From assembly GCF_028682175.1 (NCBI RefSeq), contig NZ_JANHKS010000003.1, positions 202,214 through 266,213 of the forward strand: a DNA stretch of 64,000 nucleotides, read 5' to 3'. Made by a program: the position numbers and the translations under genes. The notes beneath the pieces were generated by a model. That model ran no database searches. It was not told the origin of the DNA and was given only the letters and a program-made list of their open reading frames with translations. Of this stretch, positions 17,415-25,916 are shown piece after piece. Numbering within the stretch: position 1 is the first letter of the stretch; the number at the start of each line of letters is the position of its first letter. The stretch comes from Pseudomonas putida (GTDB lineage Bacteria > Pseudomonadota > Gammaproteobacteria > Pseudomonadales > Pseudomonadaceae).

Positions 17415-18812
17415 TCAGGCGTTCGGTTGCCAGCCGCCACCCAGCGCTTTGTAGATGGCGACGATGCCACGGTACAACTCGATCTCGGCCTGTGCCTGGC
17501 TGTCTTCGGCCGCCAGGCGCTCACGCTCGGCGTCCAGCAGCACCAGGAAGTCGGCGGTGCCTTCGCGGTACTGGATGTTGGCCAGGTCCGCTGCCTTGCG
17601 GCTGGATTCGCTCTGACGCACCAGCGACACCAGACGCTGCTGACGCTTGTCGTAGTCGCTGAAGGCGTTGTCGGTTTCTTCCAGGGCCAGCAGCACGTGC
17701 TGCTCGTAGTTGGCCAGTGCGCCTTCGGCATCGGCGTTGGCGCCACGGATCCGCGCCTTCACGCTGCCCAGGTCAAACGCTGCCCAGGTGATGCTCGGGC
17801 CAAGGCCCCAGGCTTGCGCCGCGCTCGAACCGATTTGCGATCCACGGCTGGCGGTGAAGCCCAGAAAGCCACTGAGGCTGACCCGCGGGAACAGGTCGGC
17901 GGTCTGCACACCGATGCGCGCGGTTTGCGCCGCCAGTTGACGTTCGGCACTGCGCACGTCAGGACGGTTTTCCAGCAGTTTGGTCGGATCGCCAATCGGC
18001 AACGCCTTGGAAATCGCTGGCAGCTTGGCCGGCGCCAACATCGCGGTCATTGCATCCGGGCGCTCGCCCAGCAGGGTAGCGATGCGGTTGCGCTCGCGGG
18101 TCTGCTCGGCCTGCAGTTGCGGAATGCTGGCTTCGACCGCCGCCAGACGTGCATCGGCGCGCACCACGTCGATCTCGTTGCCCACGCCCTCGTCACGCAG
18201 TTGCACGGTGACGCCACGGGATTCCTGCTGGTTCTTCAGGTTGGCCCGGGCGATGTCCTCGCGCAGTTGCGCACCGCGCAGTTGGCCGTACGCATCAACC
18301 AGCTCGGCGATCATGGTCACCTGCAGCTGGTACAGGTTGGCCTCGGCCACTTGCTGGTCGGCCTCGCTGGCTTCCAGTTCGCGCTGGATGCGGCCGAACA
18401 GGTCGATTTCCCAGGCCATGTCCAGGCCCAGGTCATAGCGTTCCTGATTGACCCGGTGCTCGGTTTCACCCGGCACCTGGGCGCGGCCGATCTGGCTGCT
18501 GGCGCGGCTGGTCACCACCGGCATGGCATCGTTGCTGATGTCGTCACGGATGGCGCGCGCAGCCTTGAGGCGGGCAAACGCCACCCGCAGTTCACGGTTG
18601 CCCTGCAGCGATTGCGCGACCAGCTTGTTCAGCGTCGGATCGTCGAACTGCTGCCACCAGATGGTTTCGATGTGGCTACGGTCATAGTTGCCCTGTGTCG
18701 CGGCCGGAATGTTGGCCGCGGCGGTGTCCGGCTTCTTGTAGTCCGGGCCGACGGCACAGGCCGCCAGCGCCAGGACCAACAGGCTCGGCAGGAAGAGTTT
18801 TGCAGCCTTCAT
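17415..18812 (-). CDS. oprN: RND efflux outer-membrane factor OprN
   Basis: 465 residues. It is the outer-membrane channel of the MexEF-OprN pump. The lipoprotein signal LALAAC has Cys 19, followed by AVGPDYKKPD. Two TolC-like repeats are visible (first with GLDMAWEIDLFGRIQRELEA, second with GPSITWAAFDLGSVKARIRG). The C-terminal LYRGIVAIYKALGGGW is typical of the family. The ATG shares a base with the mexF stop (TGATG), so translation is coupled. An upstream in-frame TTG at 18815 is not needed. Confidence 0.93.
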   Translation of the reverse strand: MKAAKLFLPSLLVLALAACAVGPDYKKPDTAAANIPAATQGNYDRSHIETIWWQQFDDPTLNKLVAQSLQGNRELRVAFARLKAARAIRDDISNDAMPVVTSRASSQIGRAQVPGETEHRVNQERYDLGLDMAWEIDLFGRIQRELEASEADQQVAEANLYQLQVTMIAELVDAYGQLRGAQLREDIARANLKNQQESRGVTVQLRDEGVGNEIDVVRADARLAAVEASIPQLQAEQTRERNRIATLLGERPDAMTAMLAPAKLPAISKALPIGDPTKLLENRPDVRSAERQLAAQTARIGVQTADLFPRVSLSGFLGFTASRGSQIGSSAAQAWGLGPSITWAAFDLGSVKARIRGANADAEGALANYEQHVLLALEETDNAFSDYDKRQQRLVSLVRQSESSRKAADLANIQYREGTADFLVLLDAERERLAAEDSQAQAEIELYRGIVAIYKALGGGWQPNA

Positions 18813-21800
18813 CAATGAGCCTCCGGGGCGATTTTCTGAACGCTTTGAGCCTTGGCCGCCTTGCGGGCTTCCTTGCGTTCGACGTAGTTACGGATCAGGA
18901 CATAGAACACCGGCGTCAACAGCAGACCGAAGAAGGTCACGCCCAGCATCCCGGAGAACACCGCCACGCCCATGGCATGACGCATCTCGGCACCGGCACC
19001 GCTGGACAGCACCAGAGGCACTACACCCATGATGAACGCGAAGGAGGTCATCAGGATCGGACGCAGACGCAGGCGGCAGGCTTCCAGAACGGCTTCCAGC
19101 GGAGTCTTGCCTTTCTCCTGTTCGTCCTTGGCGAACTCGACGATAAGGATCGCGTTCTTACAGGCCAGGCCCACCAGTACGATCAGGCCGATCTGGGTGA
19201 AGATGTTGTTGTCGCTGCCGGCGATGATCACACCGGCGATGGCCGACAGCAGGGTCATCGGTACGATCAGGATCACCGCCAGCGGCAGGCTCCAGCTTTC
19301 ATACAGGGCGGCCAGTACCAGGAACGCCAGCAGTACGCAGAGCGGGAAGACCAGCAGCGCGGTGTTGCCCGACAGGATCTGTTGGTAGGTCAGGTCGGTC
19401 CACTCGTAGGTCATGCCGTTGGGCAGTTCCTGCTTGAGCAGCTTGTTCATCGCAGCTTCGGCCTGGCCCGAGCTGAAGCCTGGACCTGCAGCACCGTTGA
19501 TTTCAGCGGTGATGAAGCCGTTGTAGTGCATCACGCGGTCAGGGCCTGAGGTGTTGGTGACCTTGAGCAGCGTCGCCAGTGGAATCATCTCGCCCAGGTT
19601 GTTGCGCACTTTCAGCTGACCGATCTGCTCGGCGTCCTGACGGAACTGCTGTTCAGCCTGGACGTTGACCTGATAGGTACGGCCGAAACGGTTGAAGTCG
19701 TTGGCATACAGCGAACCCAGGTACACCTGCAGGGTGTCGAAGATGTCGCTGATGGCCACGCCGTGGGTCTTGGCTTTCTCGCGGTCGATGGCGGCGTCCA
19801 CTTGCGGCACGTTCACGGTGTAGCTGGTGAACAGGGCGGCGAGTTCCGGCACGCTGCGGCTCTTGGCGATGACGTTCATCGTCTCTTTATACAGCTCGTC
19901 GTAACCCAGGTTGCCACGGTCCTCGATCTGCAGGCGGAAACCGCCGATGGTGCCCAGGCCTTGTACCGGTGGTGGCGGGAAGATCGCCATGTAGGCTTCC
20001 TGGATCGACGCGTACTTGCCATTGAGCTGGCCGGCGATGGCGCCTGCCGACTCACTGGCCAGCTTGCGCTCCTCGAACGGCTTCAAGGTCACGAACACGA
20101 TCCCGGAGTTGGGGCTGTTGGTGAAACCGTTGATCGACAGGCCAGGGAAGGCTACGGCACTTTCCACGCCCGGTTGCTTCAGGGCGATGTCCGACATGCG
20201 CTTGATGACGTCTTCGGTACGGTCCAGGCTGGCGGCGTCAGGCAGTTGAGCGAAGGCCACCAGGTATTGCTTGTCCTGCTGCGGCACGAAACCGGTTGGC
20301 GTGGTCGAGAAGCCCAGCCAGGTCATGACGATCAGACCGGCATACACCACCAGTGCCACGCCACTGACGCGGATGACCCGGCCAACGGTGCCGACGTACT
20401 TGTTACTGGCCTTGACGAAGAACCGGTTGAACGGACGGAACAGCCAGCCACCCAGCAGCTTGTCGAGGAAACGCGAGAAGGCGTCTTTCGGTGCATCGTG
20501 GGCGCGCAGCAGCACGGCAGCCAGGGCCGGCGACAGGGTCAGGGAGTTGAACGCCGAGATCACCGTCGAGATGGCAATGGTCAGGGCGAACTGTTTATAG
20601 AACTGCCCCGTCAGGCCTGAGATGAACGCCGCGGGTACGAACACCGCACAGAGTACCAGCGCGGTCGCGATGATCGGGCCGGTTACTTCGCGCATGGCGA
20701 TCTGCGTGGCTTCCATCGGTTGGTGGCCGAGCTCGATGTTACGCTCGACGTTCTCCACCACCACGATGGCGTCGTCCACCACGATACCGATGGCCAGTAC
20801 CAGGCCGAACAGCGACAGCGCGTTGAGCGAGAAACCGAACAGGTGCATGACCGCGAAGGTACCGATCAGCGACACCGGCACGGCGGCCAGCGGGATGATC
20901 GAGGCGCGCCAGGTCTGCAGGAACAGGATCACCACCAGCACCACCAGGATCAGTGCTTCGAACAGGGTGTGAACCACTGCCTCGATGGAGCCGCGCACGA
21001 AGATGGTCGGGTCGTAGACGATGCTGTAGTCCATGCCTTCAGGGAAGCTCTTCTTGAGCAGTTCCATTTCGCTGCGCACTTCGTTGGAAATGTCGATAGC
21101 GTTGGAGCCCGGGCGCTGGAAGATCGGGATCGCCACGGCCGGCTGGTTGTTCAGCAGGGAACGCAGGGCGTACTGGCTGGAACCCAGTTCCACACGGGCA
21201 ATGTCCTTCACGCGGGTGATCTCGCCGTTTTCGCCGGCGCGCACGATGATGTTCTCGAACTCTTCCTCAGAGACCAGACGGCCCTGGGTGTTGATCGACA
21301 TCTGGAAGCTGGTGGCGCTCGGGGAGGGAGGTGCACCCAGTTGACCGGCCGCAACCTGACGGTTCTGCTCGCGAATGGCAGTGACCACGTCGGTCGCGGT
21401 GATGTTGCGCGAAGCGGTCTTGTTCGGGTCCAGCCAGACACGCAGCGAGTAGTCGCCCATACCGAACAGCTGCACGTCGCCGACACCGTTCAGACGAGCC
21501 AGCTCATCCTTGATGTTCAGCACCGCGTAGTTGGACAGGTACAGCATGTCGTAACGCTGATCCGGCGAGGTCAGGTGGACCACCATGGTCAGGTCCGGGG
21601 ACGCCTTGTCCACGGTGATACCGATGCGCGTCACCTCTTCAGGCAGCTTCGGTTCGGTCCGCGTCACGCGGTTCTGCACCTGCACCTGCGCGGTGTCCAG
21701 GTTGGTACCCAGCGCGAAGGTGATGGTCAGGGTCAGCTTGCCGTCGGCGGTGGCCTGGGAGGACATGTAGAGCATGTTCTCGACACCGGTGATCGCCTGT

Positions 21801-22003
21801 TCCAGTGGCGCGGCCACGGTTTCGCCGATCACTTTCGGGTTGGCGCCGGGGAAGTTGGCGCGCACGACCACGGTCGGCGGCACGACTTCCGGGTATTCGC
21901 TGATCGGTAGCTGGAACAGCGAAATGGCACCGGCGATCAGGATCAGCAGCGAGAGCACCGCTGCGAAGATCGGCCGTGTAATGAAGAACTTGGAAAAATT
22001 CAT
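18812..22003 (-). CDS. mexF: RND efflux transporter MexF
   Basis: 1063 residues, matching the length of P. aeruginosa MexF. It is the inner-membrane proton-driven pump for chloramphenicol, quinolones, trimethoprim and related compounds. The start MNFSKFFITRPIFAAVLSLL is near-identical to the family. TM4 carries the proton-relay Asp pair (GIVVDDAIVVVEN). The porter loops contain ENMLYMSSQATADG and GFTNSPNSGIVFVTL. The second half repeats the fold (TQIGLIVLVGLACKNAILIVE). It lies between mexE (12-bp gap) and oprN (overlap). Confidence 0.96.
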   Translation of the reverse strand: MNFSKFFITRPIFAAVLSLLILIAGAISLFQLPISEYPEVVPPTVVVRANFPGANPKVIGETVAAPLEQAITGVENMLYMSSQATADGKLTLTITFALGTNLDTAQVQVQNRVTRTEPKLPEEVTRIGITVDKASPDLTMVVHLTSPDQRYDMLYLSNYAVLNIKDELARLNGVGDVQLFGMGDYSLRVWLDPNKTASRNITATDVVTAIREQNRQVAAGQLGAPPSPSATSFQMSINTQGRLVSEEEFENIIVRAGENGEITRVKDIARVELGSSQYALRSLLNNQPAVAIPIFQRPGSNAIDISNEVRSEMELLKKSFPEGMDYSIVYDPTIFVRGSIEAVVHTLFEALILVVLVVILFLQTWRASIIPLAAVPVSLIGTFAVMHLFGFSLNALSLFGLVLAIGIVVDDAIVVVENVERNIELGHQPMEATQIAMREVTGPIIATALVLCAVFVPAAFISGLTGQFYKQFALTIAISTVISAFNSLTLSPALAAVLLRAHDAPKDAFSRFLDKLLGGWLFRPFNRFFVKASNKYVGTVGRVIRVSGVALVVYAGLIVMTWLGFSTTPTGFVPQQDKQYLVAFAQLPDAASLDRTEDVIKRMSDIALKQPGVESAVAFPGLSINGFTNSPNSGIVFVTLKPFEERKLASESAGAIAGQLNGKYASIQEAYMAIFPPPPVQGLGTIGGFRLQIEDRGNLGYDELYKETMNVIAKSRSVPELAALFTSYTVNVPQVDAAIDREKAKTHGVAISDIFDTLQVYLGSLYANDFNRFGRTYQVNVQAEQQFRQDAEQIGQLKVRNNLGEMIPLATLLKVTNTSGPDRVMHYNGFITAEINGAAGPGFSSGQAEAAMNKLLKQELPNGMTYEWTDLTYQQILSGNTALLVFPLCVLLAFLVLAALYESWSLPLAVILIVPMTLLSAIAGVIIAGSDNNIFTQIGLIVLVGLACKNAILIVEFAKDEQEKGKTPLEAVLEACRLRLRPILMTSFAFIMGVVPLVLSSGAGAEMRHAMGVAVFSGMLGVTFFGLLLTPVFYVLIRNYVERKEARKAAKAQSVQKIAPEAH

Positions 22004-22015
22004 CGAGTCTGTCCC

Positions 22016-23257
22016 TTAACCGCGTGGCGTAGCGGCAGCGGCAACTTTGGCATCCAGTTTCGACTGGGCCTTGGGTTGGTTGCTGGCTTCAAGTGCTTGG
22101 CGCTGTTGTTGCAGCGCAGCGAGGGTTTCCGGGCTGGCCATCTGAGTGTCCTGCGGATCGACCGGCGAGCCCGGGCGCACACGCTGCAGGCCGCTGACGA
22201 CGATACGATCGTCCTTCTGCAGACCGCTGCGCACGATACGCAGGCCTTCGAGTTTCGGCCCCAGGTCAACGTTGCGATAGGTCGCCTTGTTGTCCTTGTC
22301 GACCACCAGCACGAATTTCTTGCCAAGGTCGGTGCCCACGGCTTCGTCCTTGATCAGCATCGCCGAGTAGGTGGCGCTGCCGACCAGCTTCAGGCGTGCG
22401 TATAGGCCCGGGGTGTATTCGCCCTTGCTGTTGTCGAACACGGCGCGGCCACGGATGGTGCCGGTGCGCGGGTTGACCTGGTTGTCGACGAAGTTCATCT
22501 GGCCCTGGTGCGGGTTCTCAGCCTCGTTGGACAGGCCCATGTACACCGGCGTGGTCGCGCCGCGCTTGCCGTCGCGGGCCAACTGGTTGTACTTGAGGAA
22601 CACGCGCTCGTCGGCGTCGAAGTAGGCGTAGACCTTGTCGGTGGAGACCACGCTGGTGAGGATCGACTGATCGGCGGTGACGATGTTGCCGGCGGTGATT
22701 TCCGCACGGCTGACGCGACCGGTGATCGGTGCGGCAACGCGGGTGAAGCTCAGGTTCAGTTTCGCCAGGTCAAGCTGGGCCTGAATGGCGGCTACCGCTG
22801 CCTTGGATTCCTGGGCGGTGGTGGTCCGCGAGTCAGCCAGCTCCGCCGAGATGGCATTGTTGGTGCGCAGGCGTTCGCCACGTTGTGCTTCGTTGTTGCT
22901 GCGTACCGAAGCCGCCTTGGCCTGTTGCAGTTGGGCTTCCAGACGATGCACTTCGGCTTCGAACGGACGCGGATCAATCTGGAACAACAGATCGCCTTTC
23001 TTGACCAGCTCGCCATCGGTGAAGGCCACCGAGTCGATCTGACCGGAGACGCGAGGACGCACCTGCACGGTTTCCGGGGCCTCAAGACGCGCGGTTACTT
23101 CATCCCATTCGTTGACCGGCTGCTCGAGCACCTTGGCCACGTTGACTTTCGCCGCTGCGGGGGCAACCGTCGCCTCTGGGGTCCGGCCGCAAGCGCTGAT
23201 CACCACCAGAGCCAGCGCGGCAAGGGGATAGCGCAAAGGAGTAAGTGACTGAACCAT
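22016..23257 (-). CDS. mexE: RND efflux periplasmic adaptor MexE
   Basis: 413 residues. It bridges MexF and OprN in the periplasm. The lipoprotein signal ends VVISAC with Cys 23. The order is beta-barrel and lipoyl half (VRPRVSGQIDSVAFTDGELV), helical hairpin (EVHRLEAQLQQAKAASVRS), the second lipoyl half (NLSFTRVAAPITGRVSRAEI), then barrel and membrane-proximal domains (GTIRGRAVFDNSKGEYTPGL). It is the first gene of the operon. A nod-box-like dyad lies at 23333-23364, 76 bp upstream of the start codon. Confidence 0.95.
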   Translation of the reverse strand: MVQSLTPLRYPLAALALVVISACGRTPEATVAPAAAKVNVAKVLEQPVNEWDEVTARLEAPETVQVRPRVSGQIDSVAFTDGELVKKGDLLFQIDPRPFEAEVHRLEAQLQQAKAASVRSNNEAQRGERLRTNNAISAELADSRTTTAQESKAAVAAIQAQLDLAKLNLSFTRVAAPITGRVSRAEITAGNIVTADQSILTSVVSTDKVYAYFDADERVFLKYNQLARDGKRGATTPVYMGLSNEAENPHQGQMNFVDNQVNPRTGTIRGRAVFDNSKGEYTPGLYARLKLVGSATYSAMLIKDEAVGTDLGKKFVLVVDKDNKATYRNVDLGPKLEGLRIVRSGLQKDDRIVVSGLQRVRPGSPVDPQDTQMASPETLAALQQQRQALEASNQPKAQSKLDAKVAAAATPRG

Positions 23258-23332
23258 GGGAAAATCCGCCGATGTTATTGAGATGGGCGGATTCTGTTCC
23301 CGGGGGTTTTATTGCACGAATCGAATACGACG

Positions 23333-23364
23333 AAGGTAAATATCAGTGGGAATGATATTTACCT
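23333..23364 (-). promoter_or_regulatory. Candidate MexT-binding dyad upstream of mexE
   Basis: Arms AGGTAAATATCA (23334-23345) and TGATATTTACCT (23353-23364) are perfect over 12 bp with a 7-nt spacer. On the minus strand the centre reads ATCATTCCCACTGAT, which is ATC-N9-GAT, the nod-box core of LysR regulators. It also fits the reported MexT box in its outer parts: ATCA and then ACCTT where ACYAT is expected. The middle GTC is not conserved. Confidence 0.6.
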
Positions 23365-23480
23365 GTGCAGAGGCTCTATTTCGGGGTTTTGACTGGATGG
23401 GGTGATCGGGAGAAAGCGGTTGTCACAGGCGTGTATAAAAACGGTCATGTGAGCCGGGTAGATCACCTTCGAAATCAGCG

Positions 23481-23939
23481 TTATTGAGCTTCAGCCCAAT
23501 CGCCACAGGTCGAGGCTATCAGTGTGTCCCAATCATCGGGCGGATTGCCCCGTCCCAGCATCTTTTCGAAGACTGCATACGGATCGGACCTGCTGCCTGC
23601 CGACCTCAGTGTCTGCTCGTCATTGACCCATGCGTAGACGATGACTCTGGCGGTTGAGTCATAGCGGAAGAACAGCCGGAAGCGTCTGCCGATTTTCGCC
23701 CTGCGCCAGTGGCGATAGGCTGTTCCCAGCGTGTTGCCTTGGCGGTAATCATCCCGGGCGGGGTCGCCTGGAACGACATCCAGAATCAGCTGACTCAAGG
23801 CTCGCAAGAGTTTGACGTTTGCGTTGCTCTGGAATCCATCCGGATCACTCTGTTCGGCTCGCGCTGCGGCGGACTGAAGTTTGCGAAGCTGGGCGGTGAG
23901 ACCTTCATGGAACAGCAGTGTCCATCCATGGCGCTGCAT
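23481..23939 (-). CDS. yhaV: YhaV-family toxin of a type II toxin-antitoxin system
   Basis: 152 residues. YhaV is a ribosome-associated mRNA interferase of the RelE fold. The match to E. coli YhaV is clear in order: MQRHGWTLLFHEGL, NANVKLLRALSQLI, GNTLGTAYRHWRRAKIGRRF, RLFFRYDSTARVIVYAWVND, EQTLRSAGSRSDPYAVFEKM and LGRGNPPDDWDTL. Its ATG shares one base with the antitoxin stop (TGATG), so antitoxin is translated first. The pair is inserted between mexE and pcaJ. Confidence 0.9.
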   Translation of the reverse strand: MQRHGWTLLFHEGLTAQLRKLQSAAARAEQSDPDGFQSNANVKLLRALSQLILDVVPGDPARDDYRQGNTLGTAYRHWRRAKIGRRFRLFFRYDSTARVIVYAWVNDEQTLRSAGSRSDPYAVFEKMLGRGNPPDDWDTLIASTCGDWAEAQ

Positions 23940-24256
23940 CAGAGCTCGACCTCACCCTCGATATCCTGGTCCAGATCCACGTCATGGCCTGCGTTCGCGA
24001 GCATTGTGTGCGCCAGATCCCTGGGCAACGCTTCAACATTTCGGCCTGCGCGAATGTCGGCTTCCAGCAGGCTGAGGAACGCGCCAATGGCCGGGTCTTC
24101 GTGAGGGGCATCGGCACGGGTGACGACCACCTCTCCGTCACGCACGTCGAAGGCGATCTTGCCACCCGTATCCAGTCCCAGTAGCTGCCGAACGGATTTG
24201 GGCAGGGTGATTTGACCCTTGGAGGTAAGCGTGGCGATTTCGTGGATGGCAGACAT
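23939..24256 (-). CDS. prlF: PrlF/SohA-type AbrB-fold antitoxin
   Basis: 105 residues. PrlF neutralises YhaV and represses the operon. The N-terminal swapped-hairpin AbrB domain reads TLTSKGQITLPKSVRQLLGL, then DTGGKIAFDVRDGEVVVTRA. The C-terminal acidic tail (AHTMLANAGHDVDLDQDIEG) probably wraps the toxin. A perfect inverted repeat lies 26 bp upstream of the start codon and is the expected operator. Confidence 0.88.
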   Translation of the reverse strand: MSAIHEIATLTSKGQITLPKSVRQLLGLDTGGKIAFDVRDGEVVVTRADAPHEDPAIGAFLSLLEADIRAGRNVEALPRDLAHTMLANAGHDVDLDQDIEGEVEL

Positions 24257-24282
24257 GATGGCGTCTCGTGGTGAGCTTTGAG

Positions 24283-24308
24283 CAAGGTAAGGAAAAATCC
24301 TTACCTTG
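24283..24308. promoter_or_regulatory. Operator dyad of prlF-yhaV
   Basis: CAAGGTAAGGA (24283-24293) and TCCTTACCTTG (24298-24308) form a perfect 11-bp inverted repeat around AAAA. The position just upstream of prlF fits autorepression by PrlF or PrlF-YhaV. Confidence 0.75.
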
Positions 24309-24323
24309 TCAATCTGGGAGCAC

Positions 24324-24965
24324 TCACTTGATCAATGGCACGCCACTGAGCCTCTGCAGCTCGTCGAAGTCGATGTCAGAGCAGATTTCCACTACTTTCA
24401 GGCCATCGCTTGTCACTTCCAGCACGGCCAGGTCGGTGTAGATGCGGCTGACGCAGCCGATGCCGGTCAAGGGGTAGGTGCACTCGGGCACGATCTTGCT
24501 TTCGCCGGACTTGGTCAGGTGGTCCATCATTACGAACACCTGGCGGGCGCCGGTGGCCAGGTCCATTGCGCCGCCCACGGCCGGGATCGAGCCTTCAGCG
24601 CCGGTGTGCCAGTTGGCGAGGTCGCCCTTGACCGACACCTGGAAGGCGCCCAGTACGGCGATGTCCAGGTGGCCGCCGCGCATCATCGAAAACGAGTCGG
24701 CGTGGTGGAAGAAAGCACCACCGGTGAGCAGGGTGACGTGCTGCTTGCCGGCGTTGATCAGGTCATCGTCTTCCTCGCCGGCGGCCGGGCTTGGCCCCAT
24801 GCCCAGCAGACCGTTTTCGCTGTGCAGGAACACTTCCTTGTCGCCCAGGTAGTTGGCCACCAGAGTCGGTGCGCCGATGCCCAGGTTGACGTACGCGCCT
24901 TCCTGGATGTCTGCGGCTACGCGCTGGGCCATTTCGGTACGGGAGAGCTTTTTGGTAATGGTCAT
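24324..24965 (-). CDS. pcaJ: 3-oxoadipate CoA-transferase subunit B
   Basis: 213 residues. With PcaI it moves CoA from succinyl-CoA to 3-oxoadipate in the beta-ketoadipate pathway. The sequence is near-identical in memory to P. putida PcaJ. The catalytic Glu 50 is in HSENGLLGMGPSP. TGGAFFHHADSFSMMRGGH and the C-terminal FDELQRLSGVPLIK are typical. The gene follows pcaI by 8 bp. No other pca gene is close, so this is a detached part of the pathway. Confidence 0.92.
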   Translation of the reverse strand: MTITKKLSRTEMAQRVAADIQEGAYVNLGIGAPTLVANYLGDKEVFLHSENGLLGMGPSPAAGEEDDDLINAGKQHVTLLTGGAFFHHADSFSMMRGGHLDIAVLGAFQVSVKGDLANWHTGAEGSIPAVGGAMDLATGARQVFVMMDHLTKSGESKIVPECTYPLTGIGCVSRIYTDLAVLEVTSDGLKVVEICSDIDFDELQRLSGVPLIK

Positions 24966-24973
24966 GGCAGGCC

Positions 24974-25669
24974 TCAGACAGCGTTGGCGATCGAAGAAGC
25001 GCCGGCGCCGGAAACGGCGACCACGCGCTGGACGAAGATACCCGGAGTGATGATGTGCTCCGGATCCAGTTCGCCAAGTTCGACGATCTGGTCGACCTGG
25101 GCAATGGCGGTCCTGGCGGCCATGGCCATGATCGGGCCGAAGTTGCGGGCGGCCTTGCGATAGATCAGGTTGCCCCAGCGATCACCCTTGTACGCCTTGA
25201 TCAGCGCGAAGTCGGCATGCAGCGGCATCTCCAGGACGTACTGGCGGCCGTTGATCTCGCGGGTTTCCTTGCCTTCGGCCAGGAGGGTGCCGTAGCCGGT
25301 CGGCGAGAAGAATGCACCGATGCCCGAACCCGCTGCGCGGATGCGCTCGGCCAGGTTGCCTTGCGGCACCACTTCCAGCTCGATCTTGCCGGCGCGATAC
25401 AGTTCGTCGAAGACGTAGGAATCGGACTGGCGCGGGAACGAGCAGACCACCTTGCGCACGCTGCCCGCCTTGAGCAGAGCGGCCAGGCCGATCTCGCCGT
25501 TGCCGGCGTTGTTGCTAATGATGGTCAGGTCGCGGGTACCGGTATCGATCAGCGCATCGATGAGCTCGGACGGCATGCCGGCAGTGCCGAAGCCTCCGAC
25601 CATGATGGTTGAACCGTCGGTAATTCCCTGCACCGCGCTGGCGATGGACTCGAACGTTTTATTGATCAA
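24974..25669 (-). CDS. pcaI: 3-oxoadipate CoA-transferase subunit A
   Basis: 231 residues from a TTG at 25669 with AGGAG 7 nt upstream. This gives the family start MINKTFESIASAVQGI and the known PcaI length; the frame open to 25792 is not coding. The oxyanion segment VGGFGTAGMPSELI is at residues 23-36. The body (SNNAGNGEIGLAALLKAG, then SFPRQSDSYVFDELYRAGKI, and GAFFSPTGYGT) is that of PcaI. 3-oxoacid CoA-transferase activity on acetoacetate is the alternative, less likely given the close match. Confidence 0.92.
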   Translation of the reverse strand: MINKTFESIASAVQGITDGSTIMVGGFGTAGMPSELIDALIDTGTRDLTIISNNAGNGEIGLAALLKAGSVRKVVCSFPRQSDSYVFDELYRAGKIELEVVPQGNLAERIRAAGSGIGAFFSPTGYGTLLAEGKETREINGRQYVLEMPLHADFALIKAYKGDRWGNLIYRKAARNFGPIMAMAARTAIAQVDQIVELGELDPEHIITPGIFVQRVVAVSGAGASSIANAV

Positions 25670-25916
25670 AGCGAGCTCCTGGTCATTCCTGGAGTGTGGA
25701 TTGTCGGTCTGGCCGTCGTCCTTTGAAGGAGGGGCCAGTCGCGCTTGGCGTTGTTTGTTGCGTTGCGCTAAGCGTGCCGCAAGATCGGGCAACAGTAGAG
25801 AGGGTTTGGCGGAATTGGTGCGATTATCGAACGGTTGTGCGATTTTCGAGCATTACGCGGTTTGCCCGCTGTAACGCTCGATGAAGGGCACGCCCAGGCG
25901 GGCATGCCCACAGGTA

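Noticed and set aside
17111..17746. N-terminal extension of the membrane repeat protein
   Set aside because: The extra 212 codons overlap oprN in another frame and cross a REP element and a terminator.
20720..21910. 396-codon plus-strand open frame opposite mexF
   Set aside because: Antisense to a clearly conserved gene. It is rich in His, Arg, Gln and Val as expected for a shadow of GC-rich codons, and shows no known motif.
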